This document shows positions 1-9,304 of a stretch of 64,000 nt of DNA, piece after piece. The notes below the pieces were generated by a model. That model was not told where the DNA came from. It did no database searches and saw only the letters and a list, made by a program, of their open reading frames with translations. Source of the stretch: Blastococcus sp. (lineage in GTDB: Bacteria > Actinomycetota > Actinomycetes > Mycobacteriales > Geodermatophilaceae); the NCBI GenBank assembly GCA_025465355.1, contig JAODNN010000072.1, positions 38,253 through 102,252 on the forward strand. The letters run 5' to 3'. Numbering within the stretch: position 1 is the first letter of the stretch; the number at the start of each line of letters is the position of its first letter. A program made the translations under genes and the position numbers.

Positions 1-889
1 CGGGGAACCCGAGGTAGTTCTCGATTCGCGACGTCCGGCCTGCCTGGCCGCCCGCCGCGACCGCGTCGAGCACCACCGTGTCCAGGCCCTCCGACGCGCC
101 GTAGACGGCGGCCGCGAGCCCGGCCGGCCCGGCGCCGACGATCACCAGGTCGCAGACCTGCTCTTTCGGGCGGGCGTCCCTGAGCCCGAACACCTCGGCC
201 AGCTCGGCGATGGACGGATTCCGGAGCAGTCGGTTCCGGTACAGCACGATCGGCGTGTCATCGGGGCCGAGCCCGAGCTCGCGGAGCAGTCGCTCTGCCG
301 TCGGGTCGGTTTCCAGGTCGATGAAGTGGTGGGGCAGCCGGTTGCGGGCGGCGAACTCGCGCAGCTGCCGGGTGGCGGCGGAGTACCGGGAACCGATGAT
401 CCGGAAACCGAGCCCCTCACCGAGCGCCAGCCAGCGCCGGACCAGGAAGGCACGCAGGACGAGGTCCCCCAACGCAGGGTCCGCGCCGGCCAGGGCACGG
501 ATCCGGTCGGCCGGAACCGCCAGCACCTCCCCCGGTTCGATGACGACGCTGGTGAAGAAGGCCGGCTGGCCGGTCAGGACGCCGAGCTCGCCGAGAAACC
601 GCCCGGGCCCGTGCACCCGGACCACCCGCTGGTCAGGCGTTCCCACGGCCTCGGCGACCGCGACCCGGCCGGAGAGGACCACGTAGAAGGTGTCCTCCGG
701 CTCGCCTTCGGCGATGAGCACCTCCCCGCGGGTGGTGGGCCGGCGCTCACCCTCCGCCTCCAGCATCCGCAGCTGCGACTCCTCGAGCCGCGGGAACGCT
801 CCGGACAGGTCGGGGGTCTCCCCCGGCGGCACCTCCGCGAGCAGCTGCTCCATCGCGTGGCTGTCCGCGACAGCCCCACCGGCCGTCAC
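1..889 (-). CDS. Thioredoxin reductase with N-terminal cyclic-nucleotide-binding domain (partial, runs off left edge)
   Basis: The frame opens with GTG at 889, overlapping the stop of the upstream UBP gene, and is still open at base 1. About 296 residues are visible. Residues about 20-140 read as a cNMP-binding (Crp-like) beta-roll, with a segment FYVVLSGRVAVAEAVG and the following LGELGVLTGQ. A glutaredoxin/thioredoxin-like linker follows (about 165-240). Then comes a flavin-binding start, VIVGAGPAGLAAAVYGA, and GGQAGRTSRIENYLGFP, typical of thioredoxin-disulfide reductases just before the FAD/CxxC region. The likely role is NADPH-dependent reduction of the neighbouring thioredoxin, possibly gated by a ligand of the beta-roll. 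The catalytic CxxC and NADPH domain lie outside the window, so activity cannot be confirmed. Confidence 0.88.
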   Translation of the reverse strand, partial: MTAGGAVADSHAMEQLLAEVPPGETPDLSGAFPRLEESQLRMLEAEGERRPTTRGEVLIAEGEPEDTFYVVLSGRVAVAEAVGTPDQRVVRVHGPGRFLGELGVLTGQPAFFTSVVIEPGEVLAVPADRIRALAGADPALGDLVLRAFLVRRWLALGEGLGFRIIGSRYSAATRQLREFAARNRLPHHFIDLETDPTAERLLRELGLGPDDTPIVLYRNRLLRNPSIAELAEVFGLRDARPKEQVCDLVIVGAGPAGLAAAVYGASEGLDTVVLDAVAAGGQAGRTSRIENYLGFP

Positions 890-1161
890 ACGAACACCTC
901 GTCGACGTAGCACCAACGCCAGTCCTCGCCAGGCTCGAACGACGCGACGATGGGGTCGCCGACGAGCCCCGCATGGCGGCGGGCGTGCCGGTTGGGCGAC
1001 TGGTCACAGCACCCGACATGGCCGCAGGTCAGGCACAGCCGCAGGTGCACCCACGGCGATCCGATGCGGAGGCACTCCTCACACCCCTCCGGGGTGCGTG
1101 GCACGACGTCGTCACGGATGAACACCAGATGGGGGTCGACTCCCGACACCTCAGTGGTCAC
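886..1161 (-). CDS. UBP-type zinc finger protein
   Basis: This 91-residue protein starts at GTG 1161 and overlaps the thioredoxin stop by 11 bases and the thioredoxin reductase start by 4. It consists almost wholly of a zf-UBP-like fold, with the cysteine/histidine pattern CEEC, LCLTCGHVGCCD and RHARRHA. In eukaryotes this fold binds the free C-terminus of ubiquitin. In bacteria the stand-alone family has no settled function but is repeatedly found beside thioredoxin-reductase-like flavoproteins, as here. I infer a redox-linked zinc protein belonging to the chaperone operon. No enzyme activity is claimed. Confidence 0.85.
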   Translation of the reverse strand: MTTEVSGVDPHLVFIRDDVVPRTPEGCEECLRIGSPWVHLRLCLTCGHVGCCDQSPNRHARRHAGLVGDPIVASFEPGEDWRWCYVDEVFV

Positions 1162-1618
1162 TCTGGGTCTCCTCGGACTGCAGCGCCTGGTCCAGCCAGT
1201 TCCGCAGAGCCGGTTCCGGAGCGGCTCCGGGTTGGCGCGCCAGCACGTCGCCGTCGCGCAGGACCATCAGCGTGGGAACGGCGCGCACCTCGAAGCGCTG
1301 GGACAGCCGGGGCGAGGAGTCGACGTCGACCTTCACCAGCTTGAGCCGGCCGCGCCGGTCGGTGGCTATCCGTTCCAGGGCCGGGCTGACCATCCGGCAG
1401 GGGCCGCACCACGTCGCCCACATGTCCACCAGCACCGGGACCGGGGACTGTTCCGCGACCTCGGCGAAGTCGTCGTCCCCCGCGTCGACGATCCAGGGCA
1501 ACGGCTGGTGGCAGTTCCCGCACTTCGGGATGCTGTCGGCTGCCGCCGGCACCCGGTTGCGCTTCCCGCAGTTCGGACAGGTGACCGTGCTGGTCCGCGG
1601 CTTCGTCGGGGCGGTCAT
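1151..1618 (-). CDS. trxC: Thioredoxin with N-terminal zinc ribbon (thioredoxin 2 type)
   Basis: A 155-residue protein. Two CxxC pairs at residues 14-17 and 33-36 form a zinc ribbon as in E. coli thioredoxin 2. The redox centre WCGPC is at residues 70-74, and the cis-proline motif VRAVPTLMV follows. It reduces protein disulfides, with electrons probably from the flavoprotein at the left edge of the window. The ATG at 1618 overlaps the clpB stop (ATGA), so translation is coupled to the disaggregase. Zinc-ribbon thioredoxins are typically induced by oxidative stress, which fits the operon. Confidence 0.94.
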   Translation of the reverse strand: MTAPTKPRTSTVTCPNCGKRNRVPAAADSIPKCGNCHQPLPWIVDAGDDDFAEVAEQSPVPVLVDMWATWCGPCRMVSPALERIATDRRGRLKLVKVDVDSSPRLSQRFEVRAVPTLMVLRDGDVLARQPGAAPEPALRNWLDQALQSEETQSDH

Positions 1619-4275
1619 GCCTGCGCTCCCGCCTGCGTCCCGGTCTGGGCACCTGCCTGGTCACCCGCCGAGACGAGGTTGACGACGAGCTGGTCGCCGT
1701 CGACCTGCACCCGCACGGTCGCACCCGCCATCGCGCCCAGGCGCAGCAACGCCCGGGCGGTCGGCGTCTCCACCTCGCGGGCGATGAACCGGCGCAGCGG
1801 ACGGGCGCCGTAGACCGGGTCGTACCCCTGCCGCGCGATGAAGCGGCGGGCATCCTCGGTGACCTCCAGCGTGATGTTGTTCCCGGCCAGCCGCTTGCGC
1901 AGGTCGGCGAGCATCAGTTCGACGATGGTCTCGATCTCGCCGAGGGTGAGCGGCGTGAACAGCACGGTGTCGTCGATCCGGTTGAGGAACTCGGGCCGGA
2001 AGTGGGTCCGCAGTTCGGCGAGCACCAGGTCGCGGGCTTCGGGCTTGAGCTGCCCGTCCGCGGTGACGCCGTCGATCAGGTACTGCGACCCGATGTTCGA
2101 CGTCATGATGATCACCGTGTTGCGGAAGTTGACGGTCCGGCCCTGCGCATCGGTGAGCCGGCCGTCGTCGAGCACCTGCAGCAATGTGTTGAAGACGTCC
2201 GCGTGGGCCTTCTCGATCTCGTCGAACAGGACGACGGAGTACGGACGACGACGCACTGCTTCGGTGAGCTGCCCACCCTCCTCGTAACCCACGTAGCCGG
2301 GGGGAGCGCCGACCAGGCGGGACACCGTGTGCCGCTCCTGGTACTCGCTCATGTCGATACGGACCATGTTGTCCTCGGAGTCGAACAGCGCCTCGGCCAG
2401 CGCCTTGGCGAGCTCTGTCTTCCCGACCCCTGTCGGGCCCAGGAAGATGAACGAACCGGTCGGCCGGCGCGGGTCGTGTACCCCGGACCGCGCCCGGACG
2501 ATCGCGTCCGCGACGGCCTGCACGGCCTCGTCCTGCCCGACGACGCGCTGGTGGAGCACCTCGTCGAGGCGGAGCAGCTTCTCCCGCTCCCCCTCGGTCA
2601 GCCGGGACACCGGGATCCCGGTCCACGCCGAGACGATCTCGGCGACCTCCTCGGCCGTGACCACCTCGCGGAGCAACCGGTGCTCGCCCTGCTTCTCGGC
2701 AAGCCTCTTCTCCTCCTGCTCCAGCTTCTGCTGGAGGTCGGCGAGCCGGCCGTAGCGCAGTTCGGCGGCACGGTTCAGGTCGTAGGAACGCTCCGCCTCC
2801 TGGATCTCCTGGCGGACCTGTTCCAGTTCCGCACGCAGCTCCTGGACCCGCTTGATCGCCTGCCGTTCCGCGTTCCACTGGGCGCGCATGGCGTCGGCCT
2901 CGCTGCGCAGGTCCGCGAGCTCACGGCGGAGCTGGTCGAGCCGGGCGATCGATGCGGGGTCCTCCTCCTTCGCGAGTGCGGCCTCTTCGATCTCCAGGCG
3001 CATCACCTTGCGCGTGATCTCGTCCAGCTCGGCGGGCATCGAATCGATCTCGGTGCGCAGCCGGGCGCACGCCTCGTCGACGAGGTCGATCGCCTTGTCG
3101 GGCAGGAACCGATCGGTCAGATAGCGATCGCTGAGCGTGGTCGCCGCGATCAGTGCGCCGTCCAGGATGCGTACGCCGTGGAAGACCTCGAACCGCTCGC
3201 GCAGGCCGCGCAGGATCGAGATCGCGTCCTCGACGCTGGGCTCATCCACGGGCACGGGCTGGAAGCGCCGCTCGAGGGCCGCATCCTTCTCGATGTGCGT
3301 GCGGTACTCCTCGCGCGTGGTCGCGCCGATCATGTGCAGCTCGCCACGCGCCAGCATCGGCTTGAGCATGTTGCCGGCGTCCATCGCACCCTCGGCCGCG
3401 CCTGCGCCGACGACGTTGTGCAGTTCGTCGATGAACAGCAGGATGCGCCCCTCGGCGCCCTTCACCTCGGCCAGCACCGCCTGGAGGCGTTCCTCGAACT
3501 CACCGCGGTACTTCGCCCCGGCCACGAGCAGACCCATGTCGAGGGAGAAGACCGTGCGGTCGCGCAGGCCCTCGGGGACGTCCCCGTTGACGATGCGCTG
3601 GGCCAGCCCTTCGACGATCGCGGTCTTGCCGACGCCGGGGTCACCGATCAGTACCGGGTTGTTCTTCGACTTGCGGGAAAGGATCTGGACGACGCGGCGG
3701 ATCTCGGCATCCCGCCCGATCACCGGGTCCAGCCGGCCGGAACGGGCCGCTTCGACGAGGTCCATGCCGTACTTCGTGAGCGCCTCGTAGGTCCCTTCCG
3801 GCGTGGCCGAGGTGACGCGCTGGTTGCCGCGCACCTGGGTCAGCGCGGAGAGGAACGCGTCCCGCGTGACACCGTGCTTCGCCAGCAGCCGTCCCGCGGG
3901 GGTCGTCGCCCCCTCCTCGGCGAGGGCGACGAGCAGGTGCTCGACCGAGACGTACTCGTCCTTCATCCGGCGGGCCTCGCGCTCGGCGGCGTCGAGCACG
4001 CGGGCCACCCGCTGCGTGAGCGAGACCTGACCCGGTTGGGGAGCCGCCCGGGTGGTGCGCGGCTTGCGCGCGAGTTCGGCTTCCAGATCGGAGCGCAGGC
4101 CGCCGAGGTCGACACCCATCCCGGTGAGCAGCCGGGGTACCAGGCCGTCTTGCTGCTCGAGAAGGGCGAACAGCAGGTGTTCTTCGTCGACTTCGGTGTG
4201 GCCGAGCCTGGTGGCGAGGTCCTGGGCGGCGGAGAGCGCCTCTTGCGACTTCTGGGTCAAGCGATTCAGGTCCAC
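1615..4275 (-). CDS. clpB: ATP-dependent protein disaggregase ClpB
   Basis: About 886 residues, the normal ClpB size. Order: two Clp N-terminal repeats (about 1-145), first AAA+ module with Walker A GDPGVGKT at 211-218, a long middle coiled coil (about 400-530), then the second AAA+ module with GPTGVGKT and the C-terminal D2-small domain. It threads aggregated proteins in cooperation with DnaK/DnaJ/GrpE. I chose GTG 4275 ([14 protein letters not shown]), which matches the family N-terminus and overlaps the upstream modulator gene by 10 bases. An upstream in-frame extension to 4713 is only the shadow of cbpM/dnaJ. The C-terminus ends in a short repeat rich in Ala, Gly, Gln and Thr. Confidence 0.97.
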   Translation of the reverse strand: MDLNRLTQKSQEALSAAQDLATRLGHTEVDEEHLLFALLEQQDGLVPRLLTGMGVDLGGLRSDLEAELARKPRTTRAAPQPGQVSLTQRVARVLDAAEREARRMKDEYVSVEHLLVALAEEGATTPAGRLLAKHGVTRDAFLSALTQVRGNQRVTSATPEGTYEALTKYGMDLVEAARSGRLDPVIGRDAEIRRVVQILSRKSKNNPVLIGDPGVGKTAIVEGLAQRIVNGDVPEGLRDRTVFSLDMGLLVAGAKYRGEFEERLQAVLAEVKGAEGRILLFIDELHNVVGAGAAEGAMDAGNMLKPMLARGELHMIGATTREEYRTHIEKDAALERRFQPVPVDEPSVEDAISILRGLRERFEVFHGVRILDGALIAATTLSDRYLTDRFLPDKAIDLVDEACARLRTEIDSMPAELDEITRKVMRLEIEEAALAKEEDPASIARLDQLRRELADLRSEADAMRAQWNAERQAIKRVQELRAELEQVRQEIQEAERSYDLNRAAELRYGRLADLQQKLEQEEKRLAEKQGEHRLLREVVTAEEVAEIVSAWTGIPVSRLTEGEREKLLRLDEVLHQRVVGQDEAVQAVADAIVRARSGVHDPRRPTGSFIFLGPTGVGKTELAKALAEALFDSEDNMVRIDMSEYQERHTVSRLVGAPPGYVGYEEGGQLTEAVRRRPYSVVLFDEIEKAHADVFNTLLQVLDDGRLTDAQGRTVNFRNTVIIMTSNIGSQYLIDGVTADGQLKPEARDLVLAELRTHFRPEFLNRIDDTVLFTPLTLGEIETIVELMLADLRKRLAGNNITLEVTEDARRFIARQGYDPVYGARPLRRFIAREVETPTARALLRLGAMAGATVRVQVDGDQLVVNLVSAGDQAGAQTGTQAGAQA

Positions 4276-4646
4276 TGATGGCTCCGGTTCTGGTCGGTGG
4301 CGGTGGGCTGCCCCGTGCCGCCCCGTGGCCGCACCGGTTCGGTGCGGCCGCGGACGCGCAGAAGGGTCTCGAGCTCGGTGATCCGGTCCAGCAGGTCGAC
4401 GACCAGCCCGAGCGCGGCGTAGTTCAACGGCAGCGCGGCCCGTAGCCGCTGCAGCCGGGCGACGGCGGCGACCTGTGCCGTGGCGAACCACAGGACACCG
4501 TTGTCGTCGCGCACGGCCGGCACCAGGCCGAGCGCCACGAACCGTCGGACCAGGTCGGGGTGCAGGCCGACGCGCCGGGCGAACTCGTCCTGGCCCATCC
4601 GGCCGCGGCGCACCGGAGACGGGACGGGCAGGTACGGGGTGGTCAT
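4266..4646 (-). CDS. MerR-like chaperone modulator (CbpM/HspR-type)
   Basis: A 126-residue protein starting at ATG 4646, overlapping the dnaJ stop. Residues about 15-85 resemble a MerR-type winged helix ([20 protein letters not shown]). A short leucine-rich helix follows that would dimerise ([16 protein letters not shown]), then a polar tail. Position between dnaJ and clpB is that of hspR in actinobacteria. However the sequence also resembles CbpM, which binds and inhibits CbpA-type DnaJ. Since the DnaJ here is of the CbpA type, both readings are open. No HAIR operator was seen upstream of the operon, which argues mildly for CbpM. Confidence 0.75.
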   Translation of the reverse strand: MTTPYLPVPSPVRRGRMGQDEFARRVGLHPDLVRRFVALGLVPAVRDDNGVLWFATAQVAAVARLQRLRAALPLNYAALGLVVDLLDRITELETLLRVRGRTEPVRPRGGTGQPTATDQNRSHQWT

Positions 4647-5692
4647 CTCGAGCCTCTCTTCCGGCCGGAACCGGAGCGACTCCTGGCACCGGAGCCGGCA
4701 CCGGAACCGGCATCGGAACCGGTGCGACGGGGATCGAAGGTCGAGACCGCCGCGAGCTCGGTGAACAGCTCCCGCTCCCGGTCGGTGAGCCGGGGAGGAA
4801 CCATGATCTTGATCTCTGCGTAGAGGTCCCCGGGGCGGCCTTTCGGGTCGGGCATTCCCTCCCCCTTCAGCCGGAGCCGCCGGCCCGTGGAAGACCCCGG
4901 CGGGACCGTCACCTTCGTCTCGCCCCCGGGCGTGCGGACCGGGACGGTCGCACCGAGCGCTGCCTCCCACGGGGCGAGCGGCAGGTCGACGACGATGTCC
5001 TTGCCCTCGAGGCGGTAGCGCGGGTCGGGCTGCAGCCGCACCACGAGGTACAGGTCACCGGGCGCGCCGTCCCCCATCCCGCGACCGCCCTCGCCGGCGA
5101 GCCTGATGCGCTTGCCGTCGGTGACCCCGGGCGGGATCGTGACCGTGTACGTGCGCGGGCCGTCCGGACCGTTGAGGGTGATCTGGCGGCGACCACCGCG
5201 GTAGGCCTCCTCGACCGTGAGGGGAAGCTCCGCCTCCTGGTCCGCTCCGGGCACCGGACCGGCGCGTCCGCGGCCGCGTCCACCGAACATCCCACCGAGC
5301 AGGTCCTCGATGTCGATGCCGCCGTAACCGCCGCCGAAGCCGCCCCCGAAACCACCGCCGAAGTCGGCACTCTCGGGACCGGCACCGGCGTAGGTCTCAC
5401 GGCGGCTGCGACGAGGACCTCCGCGGGGACCGCCGGCGGATGCGCCCACGCGCTCCTCCCAATCGTCGGGAACCTGCCGGAAGTCATCCCCGAACCGGTC
5501 GTATTTCCTGCGCAGCTTCGGGTCGTTCAGCACGTGATAGGCCTCGTTGACCTCCTTGAAGCGCTCCTCCGCTCCCGGGTCCTTGTTCACGTCGGGGTGG
5601 TTCGCCCTGGCCAGCCGCCGGTACGCCTGCTGCAGGTCGTCCGGTCCTGCGTCGCGCGACACCCCGAGCACCTCGTAGTAGTCGCGGGCCAT
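4643..5692 (-). CDS. DnaJ/CbpA-type J-domain co-chaperone
   Basis: 349 residues. The J domain covers 1-70 with HPD at 32-34. A Gly/Phe-rich linker with GGGFGG runs follows (about 108-140), then two beta-barrel client-binding domains and a serine/glycine/arginine-rich tail. The CxxCxGxG zinc-finger region of canonical DnaJ is missing, so it is a type B (CbpA-like) J protein. It stimulates the ATPase of the DnaK encoded two genes upstream. It starts three bases after grpE and overlaps the MerR-like gene by 4. The repetitive tail is low complexity and may be strain-variable. Confidence 0.95.
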   Translation of the reverse strand: MARDYYEVLGVSRDAGPDDLQQAYRRLARANHPDVNKDPGAEERFKEVNEAYHVLNDPKLRRKYDRFGDDFRQVPDDWEERVGASAGGPRGGPRRSRRETYAGAGPESADFGGGFGGGFGGGYGGIDIEDLLGGMFGGRGRGRAGPVPGADQEAELPLTVEEAYRGGRRQITLNGPDGPRTYTVTIPPGVTDGKRIRLAGEGGRGMGDGAPGDLYLVVRLQPDPRYRLEGKDIVVDLPLAPWEAALGATVPVRTPGGETKVTVPPGSSTGRRLRLKGEGMPDPKGRPGDLYAEIKIMVPPRLTDRERELFTELAAVSTFDPRRTGSDAGSGAGSGARSRSGSGRKRGSR

Positions 5693-5695
5693 CCG

Positions 5696-6328
5696 TCAGT
5701 CCCCGGCGTGCTGTGCCACGGTCACCGAGGCGGGACGGAGCTGCCGCCCCGGAGCGCCGTAGCCCGGCCGGAGGACCTGCGCGACCGACCCCGGGGCCGT
5801 CCCGGTGGCGTCGCTGTCGACGACACCCACGACCTCGTGGCGAACCGGGTCGAACGGCACTCCGGCCGCATCCTCCCGGGTGTACCCCAGGCCCTCCACG
5901 ACGGCGAGCGCCTGATCACGGAGGGAGCGGACCCCCTCGGCGATCGACCGTGGGTCGGCGTCGACGTGCTCGAGGGCGCGGTCGATGGTGTCCAGCACGG
6001 GCAGGAAGGCCGTCGTCACCAGTTCTCGTTCGGCGCTCCTTTCCCGCCCGAGTTCCCGCGCGTAGCGCTTGCGCAGGTTGTCGAGGTCGGCGGCCGCGCG
6101 CCGCCAGCGGTCCTCGAACTCGGCGGCGTCGGATCGTTCTGCCGGCGGGGTCCCGGAGGAGCGGGCCGGCGTGCCTTGCGCGTCGGCCCCCTCCATACCG
6201 GTCCGCTCCTCCGTCGGCCCGCGCAACTCCGTCGATGTGCGCTCCTCCGTCGATGTGGCAGCCTCCTGCGGAGCGGTAGTGACCGAGGAAGGCTGACCGG
6301 GTGGCCTGTTCGCTCCGGGGTCGGTCAT
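5696..6328 (-). CDS. grpE: Nucleotide exchange factor GrpE
   Basis: 210 residues. The first ~70 are an acidic, Ser/Thr/Glu-rich unstructured arm. A long helix follows (FEDRWRRAAADLDNLRKRYA), then the four-helix region and a beta-domain ending before a short Ala/Val tail. It promotes ADP release from DnaK and acts as the thermosensor of the cycle in many bacteria. It lies 8 bases downstream of dnaK and 3 bases upstream of dnaJ. The conserved C-terminal segment RHEVVGVVDSDATGTAPGSV is recognisable, though RPGYGAPGRQLRPASV replaces the usual RKGY.GRLLRPA.V with small changes. Confidence 0.95.
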   Translation of the reverse strand: MTDPGANRPPGQPSSVTTAPQEAATSTEERTSTELRGPTEERTGMEGADAQGTPARSSGTPPAERSDAAEFEDRWRRAAADLDNLRKRYARELGRERSAERELVTTAFLPVLDTIDRALEHVDADPRSIAEGVRSLRDQALAVVEGLGYTREDAAGVPFDPVRHEVVGVVDSDATGTAPGSVAQVLRPGYGAPGRQLRPASVTVAQHAGD

Positions 6329-6336
6329 GAGGCGCC

Positions 6337-8235
6337 TCAGCTCCGATCGAACTCGGCATCGATCACGTCGTCGTCGCCGCCCGTGGCGCCTCCGGCACCG
6401 GCACCGGCGCCGACCGACGCGTCAGCGGACCCACCGCCTCCGGCCGACACCGCGTTCAGGCCGGCCAGGACCTGTTGCAGCTCATCGGTCAGTTCCCGGA
6501 CGCGGTCCGTGGGTGCCTGGTCGGCCACCGCCTGGCGAGCGTCGGCCACGAGCATCTCCGCACGCGAGCGCTCGTGCGACGGCGCCGCGTCACCGAGCTC
6601 GTCGAGGCGTCGCTGTACCTGGTACGCGAGGCTGTCGAGCTGGTTGCGCGCGTCGACCTCCTCGCGCAGCTGCTGGTCGGACGACCTGTTCTGCTCGGCC
6701 TCCCGCACCATCCGCTCGACGTCGGATTGGTCCAGGTTGGTGCTCTCGGAGATGGTGATCCCCTGTTCGGCGCCGGTGTCCTTGTCCCGCGCGGTGACGT
6801 TGAGGATCCCGTTGGCATCGATGTCGGTGATCACCTCGATCTGCGGCTCCCCACGTGGCGCCGGCCGGATGTTGGTGAGCTGGAAACGGCCGAGCACCCG
6901 GTTGTCGGCGGCGCGCTCGCGCTCGCCCTGCAACACGACCACGTCGACGGCGGGCTGGTTGTCCGCCGCGGTCGAGAACGTCTCGCTGCGCCGGACCGGG
7001 ATGGTCGTGTTGCGTTCGACGATCCTGGTCATCAGCCCACCCTGGGTCTCCACCCCCAGGGACAGCGGCGTCACGTCCAGCAGCAGCACGTCGGACACAT
7101 CGCCCTTGAGCACCCCGGCCTGGATCGCCGCCCCGACGGCGACGACCTCGTCGGGGTTGACGGTCATGTTCGGGTCCTTGCCGCCGGTGAGCCGGCGGAC
7201 CAGGGCCTGCACTGCCGGGATCCGGGTCGATCCGCCGACCAGGATGACCTCGTCGATGTCGTCGGGCCCCACCTTGGCGTCCGACATCGCCTGCCGGACC
7301 GGTCCCATCGTGCGCTCGACGAGATCGGCGGTGAGCTGCTCGAACGTCGAGCGCATCAGCGTCATCGTGAGGTGCTTGGGCCCGCTCGCGTCCGCGGTGA
7401 TGAACGGCAGGTTGACCTGGGTCTGGGTCACCGAGCTCAGCTCGATCTTCGCCCTCTCGGCGGCCTCGTAGAGCCGCTGCAACGCCTGCGGGTCGTTCCT
7501 CAGGTCGATGCCGTTCTCCTTCTGGAACTGCTCGGCCAGATGGTCGACGATCCGCCGGTCGAAGTCGTCCCCGCCGAGGTGGGTGTCACCCGCGGTGGCG
7601 CGCACCTCCACGACGCCGTCCCCCACGTCGAGCACGCTGACGTCGAACGTGCCGCCGCCGAGGTCGAACACCAGCACCGTCTCGTGCTGGCGCTTGTCCA
7701 GCCCGTAGGCCAGGGCCGCGGCCGTCGGCTCGTTGATGATCCGCAGGACCTCGAGGCCGGCGATCTTCCCGGCGTCCCTGGTGGCGGTCCGCTGGGCGTC
7801 GTTGAAGTACGCCGGAACGGTGATCACCGCCTCCGTGACCCGCTCCCCCAGGTTGCGCCCCGCATCATCGGCGAGCTTCCGCAGGATCAGCGCGGAGATC
7901 TCCTCCGGCGCGTACAGCTTGTCCCGCACCTTGATCCGAGCGTTCCCGTGCTCGTCGGGGACCACGTCATAGGTGACCTGCTTCGCCTCCTCCTCGACCT
8001 CCTCGAAGCGGCGGCCGATGAAGCGCTTGACCGAGTAGATCGTTCCCTTGGGATTGAGGATGGCCTGCCGTCGGGCCAGCTGGCCGACCAGCCGCTCACC
8101 GGTTTCGAGGAACGCCACCACCGACGGCGTCGTCCGCGATCCCTCCGCATTGGGGATGACGCTCGCCTCCCCGCCCTCCCAGGCAGCGATGACCGAGTTC
8201 GTGGTCCCGAGGTCGATACCTGCCGCGCGGGCCAT
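6337..8235 (-). CDS. dnaK: Hsp70 chaperone DnaK
   Basis: 632 residues with all Hsp70 signatures: [10 protein letters not shown] near the N-terminus, [15 protein letters not shown] in the phosphate-2 loop, [14 protein letters not shown], the linker [12 protein letters not shown], and substrate and lid domains. The Ala/Gly-rich tail ends in DDDVIDAEF, the equivalent of EEVID-like tails. ATG 8235 overlaps the preceding stop by one base (TGATG). A GTG at 8238 is an alternative. It binds unfolded segments and passes aggregates to ClpB. Actinobacteria usually have a second dnaK in a housekeeping operon, so this may be the stress-dedicated copy, which cannot be decided from the window. Confidence 0.97.
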   Translation of the reverse strand: MARAAGIDLGTTNSVIAAWEGGEASVIPNAEGSRTTPSVVAFLETGERLVGQLARRQAILNPKGTIYSVKRFIGRRFEEVEEEAKQVTYDVVPDEHGNARIKVRDKLYAPEEISALILRKLADDAGRNLGERVTEAVITVPAYFNDAQRTATRDAGKIAGLEVLRIINEPTAAALAYGLDKRQHETVLVFDLGGGTFDVSVLDVGDGVVEVRATAGDTHLGGDDFDRRIVDHLAEQFQKENGIDLRNDPQALQRLYEAAERAKIELSSVTQTQVNLPFITADASGPKHLTMTLMRSTFEQLTADLVERTMGPVRQAMSDAKVGPDDIDEVILVGGSTRIPAVQALVRRLTGGKDPNMTVNPDEVVAVGAAIQAGVLKGDVSDVLLLDVTPLSLGVETQGGLMTRIVERNTTIPVRRSETFSTAADNQPAVDVVVLQGERERAADNRVLGRFQLTNIRPAPRGEPQIEVITDIDANGILNVTARDKDTGAEQGITISESTNLDQSDVERMVREAEQNRSSDQQLREEVDARNQLDSLAYQVQRRLDELGDAAPSHERSRAEMLVADARQAVADQAPTDRVRELTDELQQVLAGLNAVSAGGGGSADASVGAGAGAGGATGGDDDVIDAEFDRS

Positions 8236-8756
8236 CACGCCGCCGATCCGAGCAGCCGGGCGGCCTCGTCGGCCAACTCGTCGTCGACGACGATCTCGTA
8301 GCGCGTCGGCCGGGTCACGGTCACGGAGGAGAAGTCGCGCCGGCCACGTTGCATCGCGTAGACGATCAGCCCGATGACCGCTCCCACGATCGCGCCGATG
8401 ATGAGGCCGTAGAAGGCGAGGAGCAGGCCCGAGATCAATGGGTGCGACCAGTTGAACAGGCCGAAGATCCAGCCGATGAGGGCCCCGGGTATCGCCCCGC
8501 TCACCGCCCCCTGCCAGGCCGCCCGGCCGTAGCTCACCTTGCCCGTGACCTGCTCGACGACCTGAAGATCCTGCCCGATGATGGCGACCCGCTCGACCGG
8601 GAAGTTCAGGTCGGCGAGGCGGTCGACGACCCGCTCGGCCTCCGCGTAGCTGGAGAACGAGGCGACGGTCCGCCGGGGCGACCGGGTCGGGCCGGCGGGA
8701 CTACCGGGCGACCACGTGCCGGCCGGAGCTCCCGTGTTCCCCTGAGGTGTGGTCAC
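8235..8756 (-). CDS. General stress protein, YflT/GSP17M-like, with glycine-zipper membrane segments
   Basis: 173 residues. After a Pro/Gly-rich leader, residues about 28-75 match the heat-induced stress protein domain of B. subtilis YflT ([20 protein letters not shown], then [16 protein letters not shown]). Two hydrophobic glycine-rich segments follow (about 85-105 and 112-135), then a basic stretch and a C-terminal alpha-beta piece. The layout resembles a soluble sensor-like domain with a small membrane hairpin. It starts at GTG 8756 inside the hsp20 stop and abuts dnaK. The exact molecular role of the family is unknown. Placement in the chaperone operon supports a role in heat or envelope stress. 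Confidence 0.85.
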   Translation of the reverse strand: MTTPQGNTGAPAGTWSPGSPAGPTRSPRRTVASFSSYAEAERVVDRLADLNFPVERVAIIGQDLQVVEQVTGKVSYGRAAWQGAVSGAIPGALIGWIFGLFNWSHPLISGLLLAFYGLIIGAIVGAVIGLIVYAMQRGRRDFSSVTVTRPTRYEIVVDDELADEAARLLGSAA

Positions 8757-9304
8757 TGTGATCCTCCGGATCGGACGGTGGACGGCTGGTCGGCCGCCGA
8801 AGCGGTGTCCGGCTGGGACCCGGCGTCCGGCTGGGACCCGGCGTCCGGCTGGGAACCGGTGGAGCCGGCACCCTGGTCCACGTCGGAGCTGGTGATGTTG
8901 GGGGCAGAGCCGAGCGACACCCGGCGCGGCTTGCTCTTCTCGCTGACCGGGATGGTCAGGGTGAGGACGCCGTCACTCGTGTCGGCCGTCATGCGGTCCG
9001 GGTCCAGGTTGTCCCCGAGGAACAGCTGGCGGGTGAACTCGCCGTAGAGCCGCTCGTCGATGATCACCTCGTCGCCCTCCTGGCGGGCGGGCTCGCGGCG
9101 GACCCGCACGCTCACGACATTGCGCTCGACGGTCAGGTCGATGTCGTCGCGCGCGACTCCCGGAATGTCCAGGTGCACCAGCAGCTCGTCACCGCGTCGC
9201 AGCGCCTCCATCGGCAGGGTGCGTACGGCACGCGCCCCGGCGGACAGCGTCTGTTCGGCCAGCCTGTCCAGTTCCCGGAAGGGATCGAATCGCATGAGAG
9301 TCAT
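8753..9304 (-). CDS. Small heat shock protein (Hsp20/alpha-crystallin)
   Basis: 183 residues, start ATG 9304 with GGAGGA 8 bases upstream. A second ATG at 9295 is possible. The N-arm begins MTLMRFDPFRELDRL. The alpha-crystallin domain (about 40-135) includes HLDIPGVARDDIDLTVERN and the closing VLTLTIPVSEKSKP. Hsp20 oligomers hold unfolding proteins for the DnaK/ClpB machinery encoded downstream. The C-terminal tail carries a hexapeptide repeat (GSQPDA three times), mirrored by an 18-bp DNA repeat. It is the first gene of the operon, so its promoter in 9305-9564 likely drives all ten genes. Confidence 0.95.
   Translation of the reverse strand: MTLMRFDPFRELDRLAEQTLSAGARAVRTLPMEALRRGDELLVHLDIPGVARDDIDLTVERNVVSVRVRREPARQEGDEVIIDERLYGEFTRQLFLGDNLDPDRMTADTSDGVLTLTIPVSEKSKPRRVSLGSAPNITSSDVDQGAGSTGSQPDAGSQPDAGSQPDTASAADQPSTVRSGGSQ
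8807..8860 (-). repeat. Three 18-bp tandem repeats in the hsp20 tail
   Basis: Three copies of GTCCGGCTGGGACCCGGC (plus strand) start at 8807, 8825 and 8843; the last copy has two changes. They encode the repeated hexapeptide in the disordered tail of the small heat shock protein and keep the frame, so copy number can vary without breaking the gene. Confidence 0.9.

Noticed and set aside
2002..4278. A 758-codon open frame on the plus strand opposite clpB
   Set aside because: Mirror of strong codon bias in a GC-rich gene; the protein is Arg/Leu/Val/Gly-rich without any domain, whereas clpB is certain.
4276..4713. N-terminal extension of ClpB by 146 residues
   Set aside because: Pro/Arg-rich, overlaps the MerR-like and dnaJ genes, and the known ClpB N-terminus starts at GTG 4275.
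4475..7471. A 998-codon plus-strand open frame opposite dnaJ, grpE and dnaK
   Set aside because: It spans three real genes on the other strand and has no domain; an antisense shadow.
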